This document shows, in pieces, positions 1-7,466 of a stretch of 25,420 bases of DNA. The DNA is from Methylomonas sp. (GTDB lineage Bacteria; Pseudomonadota; Gammaproteobacteria; Methylococcales; Methylomonadaceae), in contig JALSLS010000034.1 in assembly GCA_026988195.1 (NCBI GenBank), positions 1 through 25,420 on the forward strand. The letters are read 5' to 3'. Position 1 is the stretch's first letter; each line of letters begins with the position of its first letter. The notes below the pieces were generated by a model. It did not search any database, was not told the origin of the DNA, and worked only from the letters and a program-made list of their open reading frames with translations. The position numbers were made by a program, and so were the translations under genes.

Positions 1-117
1 ATGAATTTATTACGGGAGTCCACGCCTAAAATACAAAACTTTCAAGCCTGTATTGAAAGATTTATAGACTCTCCAGAGACCTTAATTTCTACACTTAGGC
101 AAGTTAATTTTTTATGA
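1..117 (+). CDS. Unidentified short reading frame at window edge, probably the tail of a truncated gene
   Basis: An open frame runs from the first base of the window to a TGA at 115-117 (38 residues, ending ...TLRQVNFL). The real start probably lies outside the window, because the frame is open at base 1. I do not recognise the family. It lies directly against the point where the minus-strand ISKra4-like transposase loses its conserved sequence (about 110-125). The simplest inference is that this is the 3' end of another transposon or gene whose arrival, or a deletion, truncated that transposase. It could equally be a chance open frame. Low confidence. Confidence 0.2.
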   Translation: MNLLRESTPKIQNFQACIERFIDSPETLISTLRQVNFL

Positions 118-342
118 GAAAGCCGTGGTTTGCAAAAGTGGTATCAAATTTAGGGGTAACCGATCCTTGTTCATGGACTAAAGCCAAACGCGCTTCTTTC
201 CAGTGTAGAACTTTATTTTTACGCTTGTCACCTTCATCATCTCTAACGGTGATAACGGGTAGCATGCAACCGTCAATCTCAGCGACTTGTTGCCGGCACC
301 CTAGGTCGATCGGCAAAGAAGAAGCCTCCCGTTGTTCATGCA
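104..342 (-). pseudogene. ISKra4-like transposase, middle part (distal fragment of an interrupted gene)
   Basis: The minus-strand frame carries CRQQVAEIDGCMLPV, then a KRKNK...WKEARLALVHEQGS stretch. This resembles the start of the catalytic domain of ISKra4-family transposases (xAExDGSMIP... WREARL...), the first acidic residue being in EIDG. It continues the fragment at 2024-2542. If the IS66 element at 351-2023 and one copy of its 8-bp target duplication are removed, the reading frame joins exactly (HGQQ followed by MHEQRE). Similarity ends after the residues DTTF, and the frame stops at 104-106. The remaining catalytic residues and the C-terminal half are therefore absent. The gene is dead twice over: split by an insertion and 3'-truncated. 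Family assignment is from remembered motif similarity, not a search. Confidence 0.7.
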
Positions 343-350
343 TTTGCTGT
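343..350. repeat. Target-site duplication of IS66 element, left copy
   Basis: TTTGCTGT here is identical to 2024-2031 and directly abuts the left terminal repeat of the IS66-family element. Eight bases is the duplication length characteristic of IS66-family insertion. Confidence 0.93.
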
Positions 351-2023
351 GTAAATATTCACAGACCCTAGCTGAAAATACAAAATAATTGACAAATCGA
401 CACAAGAACATTGTACAAATTCATTAAGAAGCCTTAGTATTTATCCCATGCAATTGAGTAACCAAGACCTAAGCCAAATCGATGAAGACGAGCTTCTCAA
501 TTTACCAGAAGAGGAATTACGGCACCTATCGATTAAGTTACTGAATGATCTAAAAGACGCCCGTGAGCGCTTAAGTCAAAATTCTCGCAACAGCTCTCGC
601 CCGCCTAGCAGCGAAGCGCCTTGGGATAAAGCATCTCTAGAACCCTCTAACGACCAAGCAGAGGAAGAGACTGACAATCCAACTGAAACCGAAGACTCAG
701 CTAAACCACGACCTCCGGCTAAAAAAGACCAACAACAGTCCGAAGGTGAAAATGAAGAAAATAAAGAGGCTCGGAAACCAGGGAAGCAACCTGGCGCACA
801 AGGCTTTGGTCGGACGCAAAAGCTAGCCATAACCGATTATCAGAATCATTATCCTGAGACGTGTGACTGCAGCCATCAAACATTAGAGTCGCATCATGCT
901 ATCGCTTATGCCGCGTTTGAAACCATCAATGTCAATTGGACAGATGTGAATCATCCCGGCATTTTAGTCACCAATACCAAGCACACACTCTATGAGATAG
1001 CCTGCACCAACGGACATATTACGCGTAAAGAAGTCAATCGTAGTCGTCATGCTCAATTGCCAGATATTACTCGAACTGAATGGCGCTTAGTGGGGCCTGG
1101 ACTTGCAGCCATGATCGTCTGTCTTGCTTACCGCATGCGGGTATCGCGTGAGCATATTCAGGAATTTTTATATGACTGGTTAGGCATTAAATTAAGTGTT
1201 GGCACCATTAACAATACCCTGCACGAAAGTGGCGCAGCCGCTATGCCACTTGAAGATGAGTTTATTCAAGAGATTATCAACAGCGAATTGCTGCATGTAG
1301 ACGAGACTTCCTGGATGGAACACACGACCTTTCTTTGGTTATGGGTGTTCAGTACGGATCGCGTCACAGCCTATTGGATTGCCACGCGCAGTGCTGAATT
1401 AATAGATAATCTTCTAGGTGAAGACTATCGCGGCTGGCTAATGAGCGATGGTTATTCAGTTTACCGTAAATATTTGAATCGATTACGCTGCTGGGCTCAC
1501 CTTCTGCGCAAAGCAAAAGGGCTCACAGAAAGCTTAAACAAAGACGCTCAGTTCTTTGGTCAACAAACACTCAATTTACTGGGAATATTGATGGATTCGG
1601 TGCGAAAGGCACGAATAACACAGCCTGATACGCCACTTTCTGAAATATATCACCTAGAATTAGTGGCCTATCAACAGATATGCGTACAAATGAAAACTCA
1701 TGAACATAAGAAAACGGCCGCCTTAGCAACGGAAATGCTAAATGACTGGAAAGCCATTTTTCAAGTTCTGGATCAACCGCATCAGCCCTTAACGAATAAT
1801 GAGGCGGAGCGAGCGCTGCGCCATTGGGTTATTTTGCGCGGTATTTGCTATGGGACGCGTTCGGAAAATGGTACGCGCGTGTTTGCTATTTTGATCAGCG
1901 TCATTGAAACCTGCCGTAAAAGAAATCAGTCGCCGTGGATTTATTTGACACAAGTTATCGCAAGTCAGCGGTCAGGGTTGCCGGTACCGGCACTGCCAAA
2001 TGTTAGGGTGTCTGAATAATTAC
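351..2023 (+). mobile_element. Complete IS66-family insertion sequence (single-ORF type)
   Basis: The 1673-bp element has imperfect 20-bp terminal inverted repeats: 351-370 reads GTAAATATTCACAGACCCTA, and the complement of 2004-2023 matches at 17 of 20 positions. Both ends begin with GTAA, as is usual for IS66. An exact 8-bp duplication (TTTGCTGT) flanks it. It carries one transposase gene and no tnpA/tnpB accessory genes, like the ISBst12-type branch of the family. The transposase stop codon lies inside the right terminal repeat. The element interrupts an ISKra4-like transposase gene. Intact ends, intact gene and a perfect duplication suggest a recent and possibly still active insertion (inference). 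Confidence 0.93.
448..2019 (+). CDS. IS66-family transposase (TnpC-type), intact
   Basis: This 523-aa DDE transposase is predicted to cut and join the ends of its own IS66 element. The N-terminal ~50 residues are leucine- and charge-rich, like the family's leucine-zipper region. They are followed by the hallmark NSSRPPSSEAPW motif and an acidic, proline-rich linker (about residues 60-120). A reduced cysteine cluster (ETCDCS) sits where the zf-IS66 zinc finger lies. The catalytic core follows: the first Asp is in HVDETSW, the second in MSDGYSVY, and the Glu in NNEAERALRHW. Length is normal for the single-gene subgroup. The ATG at 448 follows a plausible leader of about 97 bp after the left end, though no strong Shine-Dalgarno is visible. 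There is no frameshift. Family membership is very secure; the subgroup is inferred from the absence of accessory genes. Confidence 0.93.
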   Translation: MQLSNQDLSQIDEDELLNLPEEELRHLSIKLLNDLKDARERLSQNSRNSSRPPSSEAPWDKASLEPSNDQAEEETDNPTETEDSAKPRPPAKKDQQQSEGENEENKEARKPGKQPGAQGFGRTQKLAITDYQNHYPETCDCSHQTLESHHAIAYAAFETINVNWTDVNHPGILVTNTKHTLYEIACTNGHITRKEVNRSRHAQLPDITRTEWRLVGPGLAAMIVCLAYRMRVSREHIQEFLYDWLGIKLSVGTINNTLHESGAAAMPLEDEFIQEIINSELLHVDETSWMEHTTFLWLWVFSTDRVTAYWIATRSAELIDNLLGEDYRGWLMSDGYSVYRKYLNRLRCWAHLLRKAKGLTESLNKDAQFFGQQTLNLLGILMDSVRKARITQPDTPLSEIYHLELVAYQQICVQMKTHEHKKTAALATEMLNDWKAIFQVLDQPHQPLTNNEAERALRHWVILRGICYGTRSENGTRVFAILISVIETCRKRNQSPWIYLTQVIASQRSGLPVPALPNVRVSE

Positions 2024-2031
2024 TTTGCTGT
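2024..2031. repeat. Target-site duplication of IS66 element, right copy
   Basis: TTTGCTGT, identical to 343-350, immediately follows the right end of the IS66 element. Read on the minus strand it is part of the interrupted transposase codons (..CAGCAAA). Confidence 0.93.
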
Positions 2032-2279
2032 CCATGAAGTTCCGTTATCTTACGAATGGTACTGACCGGAATCTGAATGCCATAGTGCTCCTGAAGCTTT
2101 GTAGGCACTTGCGCAAACGCATGGTCGGCACCAAAATCAGCGATGACTCGCTGTAGGGGCATCGAACAACAACGTGCTGTCAATCCGGCAGAATAACTGA
2201 AGGGTCGGGACAGTTGACCGGAATGACGAAAGATGGATTCAACTGCGTCTATTTTTCCAAAGGTGGAGTGCCAGTAGAA

Positions 2280-2287
2280 TTTTTTTT
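2280..2287 (-). other. Candidate -1 programmed frameshift (A8 slippery) site
   Basis: On the minus strand GGT is followed by eight A and then TTCTACTGG. In the upstream frame this reads G-K-K-N-S-T. After a one-base backward slip on the A run it reads G-K-K-K-F-Y-W-H-S-T-F-G, the conserved ISKra4-type continuation. The heptamer A AAA AAA is a classic slippery sequence. No stimulatory structure was verified. Confidence 0.5.
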
Positions 2288-2647
2288 ACCATGACGATGA
2301 AACGAGGGGGATTTTTCACGGAACTGTTCAGCACTTTTTACAGCTGCATTATCTCCCCAGCAATGCAGCGCATCATTCCCCATTTTTCGTAATTCTTCGA
2401 TCACATACTGTTCAGCTTCATCCGCTTTAGTACAGTCTCCTGCTACATTTTCAACAACATTAAGTAAGGCCTCTAATCTATCACGTAATTTAGGGTGCTG
2501 ATTAAGGCGGCGCATCAATTCTTGGTCTTGATTGGAAGTCATAAATTATGTCAATACAAAAGATATGATTTTAGCAGATCCTCACACTTTTAATCACACC
2601 CGACAAGGCATCAAATAAAGCGGCCATTTATATGGTCAGTGCCTGGG

Positions 2648-2738
2648 CAACTTCAAAATCCATATTTAACCTGTATCCAGCGTATATAAAGGGCTTCAGA
2701 GGCATCAAGAAACAAATCGGTTTTTTAGTTAATTAACC
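2648..2738 (+). repeat. Left arm of a 91-bp inverted repeat flanking the Fic gene
   Basis: These 91 bases match the reverse complement of 4528-4618 at 88 positions (differences C/T, T/G and T/C). The AT-rich end, GTTAATTAACC, faces the Fic gene in both copies. Weaker similarity seems to continue outward (ATATGG-C-GT) with a short gap. The repeat lies between the start of the ISKra4-like gene and the 3' end of the Fic gene. It could be a MITE-like interspersed repeat present twice, or the ends of a non-autonomous unit carrying Fic. The rest of 2543-2770 shows nothing I can name. Confidence 0.85.
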
Positions 2739-2770
2739 CCAATATAAGCCACTAGGGAAGCTACCTCAGC

Positions 2771-4324
2771 TTAAGAGCGAACACTTTTCGGGGGGGGCAC
2801 AGAACCGTTTGTGTGAGTAAACTGGCTAACAAAATTAGCAAATGGCTTAATATCTAAATATACACTTGCTTGCTCAAGCGAAGCCATATAATCACCCCGT
2901 CGCTCAACAGGTATTACTGTCCACTCATACCCTCCTGATGCAAGCATAGTGTTCATTAAAAAACGGGCAGTTCGGCCATTGCCATCCATATAAGGATGAA
3001 TATAAACAAACAGAAAATGACCTAAAACGGCTCTAACAGCTGCTGATGACTCTTCCTCTAAAAGCTCAAACAGTGTTGGCATTGAATCACGAACCGCTTC
3101 TACATTAAGTGGTGTATGCATTGAGCCTCGAATATAAACAGGCATATTACGATAACCGGCTAAATCTGTCGGTTTAAGAATCCCCGCCGTCACGCTTGGG
3201 GAAAAAAGTGCTCGGTACCAGCGACTGTGATCACGCCTAACAATGACACCTGGATTGTTACCATTAAGCACGCTTTTAATACTCTCTTTAACAGCTTTAA
3301 ATGCTTCCCAATATCCTCTTGCGGCCAAAGCGTTACGTTGCTCTAGGTCACTTTCATTTCCATCAGGATCCCATTGACCATGACGAACTTTTTCAATTAG
3401 GTCGCCCGTGACAAGGTAACCCTCTATTGATAATGAGTTGTAAGCATCATCAACAAAGATCTCATCAACCCGCTCAAGGTATTCATCAGGATACCTATCC
3501 AAGCCAGGTTCATGCGGCATAATATCAAGGATATCTTCCCTCATGTCCTGCCACATCAACCGTATTCTTGACACGTATGCTGACTCAGATCGCTTGCTTG
3601 ATAAAATAGGGCTGACTGATTCAAAAGGATCGCTCTCTGATATCTGGTAATCTAAGGATTTAAAGGTATCCATAATGTCAGTCGCTATATCTATGCGCCC
3701 TATATTTCGAAATGCACCGGCTAATCGACCAGCAATAACACTTTTACCGCCATCAAGCAGGTAGGGCAGCACTTGCGATGAGTCTGCAATACTCAAAAGC
3801 ACACCACGTGCATCAATCGGGTTCTGGCGATAATATTCTTTGCCACATCGGGCCAGCGCTGCAGGCGCACTATAAACTCGGATACCATTTAGATTATCAG
3901 ACTCCTCCTGTAGGGCAGAGGGAGATAAGATATCTATTAGCGATGTGCTATGTATCAATTGAACAAGATTATTTCCGCCCTTGTCCGCTCGAATCATTAA
4001 CTGTTTTGGAATAACCCAATTCCCAGCATGTAGTGATAATGAGTTCTCAGGTGATAAATTCCATTGTTCACCAAATCGCTGCTCAAGATATTGAGAGCAG
4101 AAGGGCCAAAAAGCAGTATACCAGGGCGTGCTATCTCCTTCGCGGATATCAGGGCTTGTCGGAATAAACCAACCTTTCATGACTTCACGGATAAATCCAT
4201 TTTTCAATAAACGCTCTCGATCGGTTCGACTTAACTCACTTGAACGCAGTGCAACTTGCCCCTTGTCTTGAAGTAATTTTAATGACTCCAATGATTTCGC
4301 TAGTTTTTCAGATGGATCAGCCAT
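2771..4324 (-). CDS. Fic-domain protein (predicted AMP/NMP-transferase) with N-terminal winged-helix-like domain, class II autoinhibited
   Basis: This 517-aa protein has two parts. Residues about 1-190 resemble the AbiEi-type winged-helix/antitoxin-like region often fused to Fic (RSSELSRTDRERLLKNGFI, then VMKGWF). Residues about 230-510 are a Fic domain with the core motif HPYMDGNGRTAR (His443, Asp447, Arg451, Arg454). Fic enzymes typically move AMP from ATP onto a protein hydroxyl. Upstream, S297-L-S-I-E301-G302 fits the inhibitory helix motif (S/T)xxxE(G/N), placed N-terminal to the Fic fold as in class II proteins, where the Glu blocks ATP binding. That explains the lack of a separate antitoxin gene. 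The start is supported by AAAGGAAA about 7 bases upstream of ATG. It is intact amid wrecked transposons, is enclosed by 91-bp inverted repeats, and is preceded by four iterons that may be operators for its own winged helix (inference). The target is unknown. Confidence 0.88.
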   Translation of the reverse strand: MADPSEKLAKSLESLKLLQDKGQVALRSSELSRTDRERLLKNGFIREVMKGWFIPTSPDIREGDSTPWYTAFWPFCSQYLEQRFGEQWNLSPENSLSLHAGNWVIPKQLMIRADKGGNNLVQLIHSTSLIDILSPSALQEESDNLNGIRVYSAPAALARCGKEYYRQNPIDARGVLLSIADSSQVLPYLLDGGKSVIAGRLAGAFRNIGRIDIATDIMDTFKSLDYQISESDPFESVSPILSSKRSESAYVSRIRLMWQDMREDILDIMPHEPGLDRYPDEYLERVDEIFVDDAYNSLSIEGYLVTGDLIEKVRHGQWDPDGNESDLEQRNALAARGYWEAFKAVKESIKSVLNGNNPGVIVRRDHSRWYRALFSPSVTAGILKPTDLAGYRNMPVYIRGSMHTPLNVEAVRDSMPTLFELLEEESSAAVRAVLGHFLFVYIHPYMDGNGRTARFLMNTMLASGGYEWTVIPVERRGDYMASLEQASVYLDIKPFANFVSQFTHTNGSVPPPKSVRS

Positions 4325-4344
4325 AATATTTCCTTTGGTATTAC

Positions 4345-4440
4345 TAGTTTATTATGCTTTACTATAACTAGTATATCATGACTTTTAATTTATAGTTTAT
4401 TATGCTTTTCTAGTTATAGTTTATTATGCTTAAAAATAAT
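4345..4440 (-). promoter_or_regulatory. Four 24-bp-spaced iterons in the Fic upstream region
   Basis: On the plus strand TAGTTTATTATGCTT occurs at 4345-4359, 4393-4407 and 4417-4431. A degenerate copy (TAGTATATCATGACTT) begins at 4369. All four start exactly 24 bases apart (4345, 4369, 4393, 4417). The array begins 21 bases upstream of the Fic ATG, where promoter and operator would lie. A TATACT hexamer on the minus strand (4370-4375) could be a -10 box; no good -35 box is seen. Regular spacing suggests cooperative binding of a repressor, perhaps the Fic protein's own winged helix. Confidence 0.65.
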
Positions 4441-4527
4441 CTCGGATGAGAGTTATTGGAGGTCGACGCACGAAACGAAACACAAACACAAACCACGTTA
4501 AGTATTTTTATTACTCTTACAGCATGA

Positions 4528-4618
4528 GGTTAATTAACTAAAAGACCGATTTGTTTCTTGATGCCTCTGAAGCCCTTTCTATACGCTGGATACAGGTTAA
4601 ATATGGATTTTGAAATTG
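4528..4618 (-). repeat. Right arm of the 91-bp inverted repeat flanking the Fic gene
   Basis: The reverse complement matches 2648-2738 at 88 of 91 positions. It ends 12 bases before the left terminus of the decayed IS66-like element (4631). The outer flanks of the two arms share no obvious short duplication, so recent transposition of the unit is not shown. The short stretch 4441-4527 between iterons and repeat holds nothing I recognise. Confidence 0.85.
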
Positions 4619-4641
4619 ACAGCCATATTTGTAACTTCTCA

Positions 4642-6047
4642 TTATCCACAGGCAGCGGCCGCACGGATGACTTCCGATAACGGAGAAATATCGCCTACAC
4701 CCAATAAGCGATCTTTCAAATAATCCCAAAATGATAAGTCATGCTTTCGACAGGCCTTTTTTAGACTGGCAAAAGTATCTCTGGCTTTCCGTCCTTCATC
4801 ACTTCGGGTACTTCCGCTGATTTTTCGTTTCTTGACGTAATCCCTTATGTCTCGTTCACTTAAATTATTATGAAGCGGGAGGTAGGGTTTATCGAGTACA
4901 CGGAGGAGTTCATGTTGATTTTCCCCCATCCGTTTGAGAGCCTGATTAAGCGTTTCGTAGCAGGTTTTGGTGCTACATAAGGTTTGAAAATGTTGCCTGA
5001 TACTGTCCGGCATCATCACTGATGATTGAAAAGTCAGAGGGAATGCCTTGGTCTAGCAGTCCTCCCATCAAAGCCCCTTCCGTGACTATTTTTCTGTGCC
5101 GAGGTTTAACAATGCCTTGCTGATCCATCCATTTGCACCAGTCGGATGCTGTGTTAATACGAACACGGCTATTTTCCAGTATCGCTAATAGGGCAACGGG
5201 GAGCTTGTTTTGTGCCATATACTCAATGGCACCTGTATTCAAGGTATAAAGCGTTGTTTTACCTTGTGAGAGACAGTTTAAAAAGTTAATTCTGCTTTTA
5301 CTTTCTGTACTACTGAACCAGGCAAAAAATTCGTTGCCAATGTGGGTGCAATAGCCATTTTCCCCTTTATGCCGTGCGCCCGTATCATCGGTATGAATAT
5401 ATTGAGAAACGGATAGCCCCGTCCTCAGTAATTCATCTTTTTCAGCATGAAAATCATCCAGATCCTCTGTGAGTATATGACTGAGCTTGCCGCTCGAAAT
5501 ATCAACACCTAAATCTCGAATCTGTTCCAGGAGCAAGGGCTGTGTGACATGCTGATGATGGTATTGATAGAGAATAAAGGCAATCAGGTTTTTACCAAAG
5601 CTACCTCCCTGAATACCGTCGGGAAGTTGGCCTACAATCGTCATCCCCTCTGGGGTTATATATTCTGCCAAACGATAACACACGTTGTGAGTTTGAAAGG
5701 TAATATCCTGAATAACACGTTCCTGATAGCCTTTAAAGCGTGAACCCTTTGGAATTTCATCTGGCTGAATAATTTGGGTTTCATCTATGGTTAGATTCCC
5801 TTTTTTACTGCGCCTTGGGCCTTTTTTCTTTTTTGAAGAAGAGGTATTGCTTTCTGAGTCCCCCGTCTTTATCCATTGAACTTGGCTTAATTTTTGGCTT
5901 TGTGGTTTCACCTTTAAGTTTGAGTATTTCTTGCTCTAACTTATCAATCTGCTTTTGTTGCCAGGCAAGCATTTCCAATAACACATCCACTAGCGGTGTG
6001 CGATCTTCTTCATTTATCTCTGGCAGTTTCGGTTTAGGCGAGTTCAT
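4642..6047 (-). pseudogene. IS66-like transposase pseudogene (frameshifts and internal deletion)
   Basis: Three frame pieces make one transposase. Residues from the start at 6047 give an N-terminal helical region (LLEMLAWQQKQIDKLEQEI), as in IS66 proteins. Near 5860-5880, at a run of five G on the minus strand, the frame changes. It continues as KKKKGPRRSKKGNL and the DDE core, with one Asp in YIHTDDTGARH and the next in SIISDDAGQ. About 5020 the frame changes again to QTLCSTKTCYETLNQALKRM, then HNNLSERDIRDYVKKRKIS (catalytic Glu) and TFASLKK...FWDYLKDR. Compared with the family as I remember it, several dozen residues between the second Asp and the TLNQALKRM segment are missing at that junction. 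All three catalytic acids survive, but the protein cannot be made whole. An IS4-family element now sits only about 20 bases upstream of its start codon. Confidence 0.85.
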
Positions 6048-6066
6048 AGAATATATTGTAAAACAA

Positions 6067-6075
6067 CTTTTAAAT
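6067..6075. repeat. Target-site duplication of IS4-family element, left copy
   Basis: CTTTTAAAT directly precedes the left terminal repeat and is repeated at 7277-7285. Nine bases falls within the range seen for IS4-family insertions. Confidence 0.9.
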
Positions 6076-7276
6076 CTCTGTACACGACAAAAAATCTAAA
6101 AAGGTGGCATAGTTCGTTGAAATGTATTCAAATATCCTATTTTTGTTTTGGCAAAACATGAATAGCGGACAATTACAAATCAACGAACTAACGACTATAT
6201 TAAACGAGCATTTCCATTGGAACAAGGCAAGAATGAATTGTTTTGTGGGAATGCTAATCGCATTAATGACTGTAGGTACGGTGAATCTGACTCAGCTTGC
6301 TTTATTTTTTCCCAGTCGGGCATTAATTGCGTCGCGCTATAGGCGGATACAACGATTTTTTAGTCACCATTGGCTAGATTACAATGAAGTGGCCAGCTTT
6401 GTCATGAAACTTTTTGGCTTTACAGAAAATGACTTCTATCTCTCACTGGATCGAACCAACTGGAAGTGGGGGAAAATCAATATCAATTTATTGGTTCTTG
6501 CTGTTGTTTACAAAGGAGCGGCTATTCCTGTGTATTGGTTGCCCTTGAATAAACGAGGCAATTCTAACTGGCGAGAACGTATCGCGTTAATGAAACGATT
6601 TATCGGTCAGTTTGGGCAAAACCATATAAAAGGATTGTTGGCTGACCGTGAATTTATTGGCGACAAATGGATAGGGTGGCTGATTCAGGAAGAAATTCCT
6701 TTCACTATTCGGATTCGTAACAATAGCTATACATTTAATAGCCGGGGGGAGAAAATCCGAGTCGACCGCTTGTTTCACCCACTTTAACTGATTCAAGATT
6801 ATTAGGTGTATGCCCCGTATATCTTAGCGATCTTCGTTTGAGTGATGGTCAGTTATTGATAGTGGCTACCTCAAGCTTCCACCAGAATGCAATTGAAGTG
6901 TATGGTTTACGCTGGGAAATTGAAACTTTATTTGGGTGTTTAAAAGGGCGAGGGTTTAATCTTGAAGAGACACGCGTTGTGGGTTATCTTCGTACCAAGA
7001 AATTATTGGTTTTACCTGTGATTGCGTTTTGTTGGTCTCATAAAGTCGGTGAGTGGAAAAATAATTCTGTATTACCCATCAAAACAAAAACACACCAACG
7101 ACCCACACAAAGTATCTTTAGGTATGGTTTAGATTGTATTCGTTCCGAATTATTTAATACGTTTTCTCAGTCCAAGAAATTGATGAAGAAGTTGATTTCT
7201 TTACTGCGCCCTAGCTCGGAAAACAAGGGCTTTTATAGTGAACGGAGTACTTGATGATTTTTTGTCGTGTACAGAG
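6076..7276 (+). mobile_element. IS4-family insertion sequence nested in the decayed IS66-like element
   Basis: The 1201-bp element has perfect 21-bp terminal inverted repeats (6076-6096 and 7256-7276, beginning CTCTGTACACGACAAA) and a perfect 9-bp duplication (CTTTTAAAT). Excising it and one duplication rejoins the IS66-like right end to its transposase start region, so the order of insertion is clear: IS66-like first, IS4-like second. Its transposase has one frameshift and is probably inactive, but intact ends mean it could still be moved by a related transposase. Confidence 0.93.
6122..7254 (+). pseudogene. IS4-family transposase, frameshifted
   Basis: This is a DDE transposase in two frames, about 375 residues in total, the usual size. 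The first frame (6122-6787) has a hydrophobic N-terminal helical part, the first Asp in YLSLDRTNWKWG and the second in LLADREFIG. It stops after VDRLFHPL at 6785-6787. Reading the other frame from about 6772 gives LTDSRLLGVCPVYLSDLRLSDGQLLIVAT and leads smoothly into the second part. That part carries YGLRWEIETLFGCLK, an exact Y-(2)-R-(3)-E-(6)-K signature of the IS4 family with the catalytic Glu. No slippery sequence occurs at the break (...TTTCACCCACTTTAAC), so a plain indel is more likely than programmed frameshifting. The true start may be the ATG at 6122 or the one at 6158. Confidence 0.9.
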
Positions 7277-7285
7277 CTTTTAAAT
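7277..7285. repeat. Target-site duplication of IS4-family element, right copy
   Basis: CTTTTAAAT is identical to 6067-6075 and abuts the right terminal repeat of the IS4-family element. Confidence 0.9.
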
Positions 7286-7442
7286 AATTGCCTGTGGATA
7301 ATGAGAAGTTACACAGAGTTTCGTTAAAAATAAACTTGAATAAGATTGGGTTTGATGTTAGTGTTTTCGTCAGTTTCAAGTAAAAGTCTTACCAAAACAC
7401 ACTATCTAATTCTCTATATCTGAGGGCGTTAACAAGGCCTTC

Positions 7443-7463
7443 TCCTTTTTCAGAAAAGGAAGG
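7443..7463 (+). promoter_or_regulatory. Hairpin overlapping the Shine-Dalgarno of the TcB-TcC gene
   Basis: TCCTTTT (7443-7449) can pair with AAAAGGA (7454-7460) around a TCAG loop. The paired strand includes part of the purine-rich Shine-Dalgarno (AAGGAAGGA, ending just before ATATG). The ribosome site of the toxin gene would thus be partly masked in the transcript. The leader 7313-7442 between the IS66-like end and this site holds no gene and no promoter I can call with confidence. Confidence 0.4.
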
Positions 7464-7466
7464 AAT

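Larger units (their letters stand above)
2024..2542 (-). pseudogene. ISKra4-like transposase, N-terminal part (proximal fragment), with a frame change at an A8 run
   Basis: The first frame starts at the ATG complementary to 2540-2542 and reads MTSNQDQELMRRLNQHPKL, then VENVAGDCTKADEAE and VIEELRKMG. This matches the helical N-terminal region of ISKra4-family transposases as I recall them. It runs out of homology at a run of eight A (minus strand; 2280-2287). Shifting by -1 there restores the conserved continuation: KKFYWHSTFGKI, RPFS, CSMPLQRVIADFGADHAF and EHYGI..STIRKITELHGQQ. The gene is then cut by the IS66 element at 2023 and resumes in frame at 342. The A8 run could be a programmed -1 slippage site between two overlapping ORFs, which I believe occurs in some ISKra4-group elements, or a simple indel. 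Either way the gene cannot be functional now, because of the insertion and the missing 3' end. Confidence 0.7.
4631..7312 (-). mobile_element. Decayed IS66-family element, carrying a nested IS4-family element
   Basis: Both ends carry a perfect 24-bp inverted repeat (4631-4654 and 7289-7312) that begins GTAACTTCTCATTATCCACA. The GTAA start is typical of IS66. The transposase is on the minus strand (4642-6047), and its stop lies within the left terminal repeat. An IS4-family element with its target duplication adds 1210 bp, so the original unit was about 1472 bp. That is short for a single-gene IS66, in line with the internal deletion in the transposase. The 8-bp flanks (CCATATTT on the left, ACAGAGTT on the right) do not match, so the IS66 duplication is missing. 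That suggests later recombination or loss of one flank. Confidence 0.88.

Noticed and set aside
4345..4440. Short regularly spaced repeats considered as a CRISPR array
   Set aside because: The repeat is only about 15 bp with 9-base gaps, AT-rich, and one copy is degenerate. There is no cas gene, and spacers are far too short. A protein-binding array fits better.
2543..4537. A separate antitoxin gene beside the Fic gene
   Set aside because: No small gene with a start and ribosome site lies on either side. The protein itself carries the S-x-x-x-E-G inhibitory motif.
4538..4729. A 63-codon minus-strand frame across the inverted repeat and IS66-like end
   Set aside because: It spans a repeat arm and a transposon terminus with no homology I recognise. 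The equivalent frame in the left arm is broken by a stop.
6760..6840. Programmed frameshifting in the IS4-family transposase
   Set aside because: No slippery heptamer or homopolymer is present at the break; a simple indel mutation is the plainer reading.
4623..7320. Target duplication for the decayed IS66-like element
   Set aside because: The 8-bp flanks CCATATTT and ACAGAGTT do not match, even allowing one or two differences.
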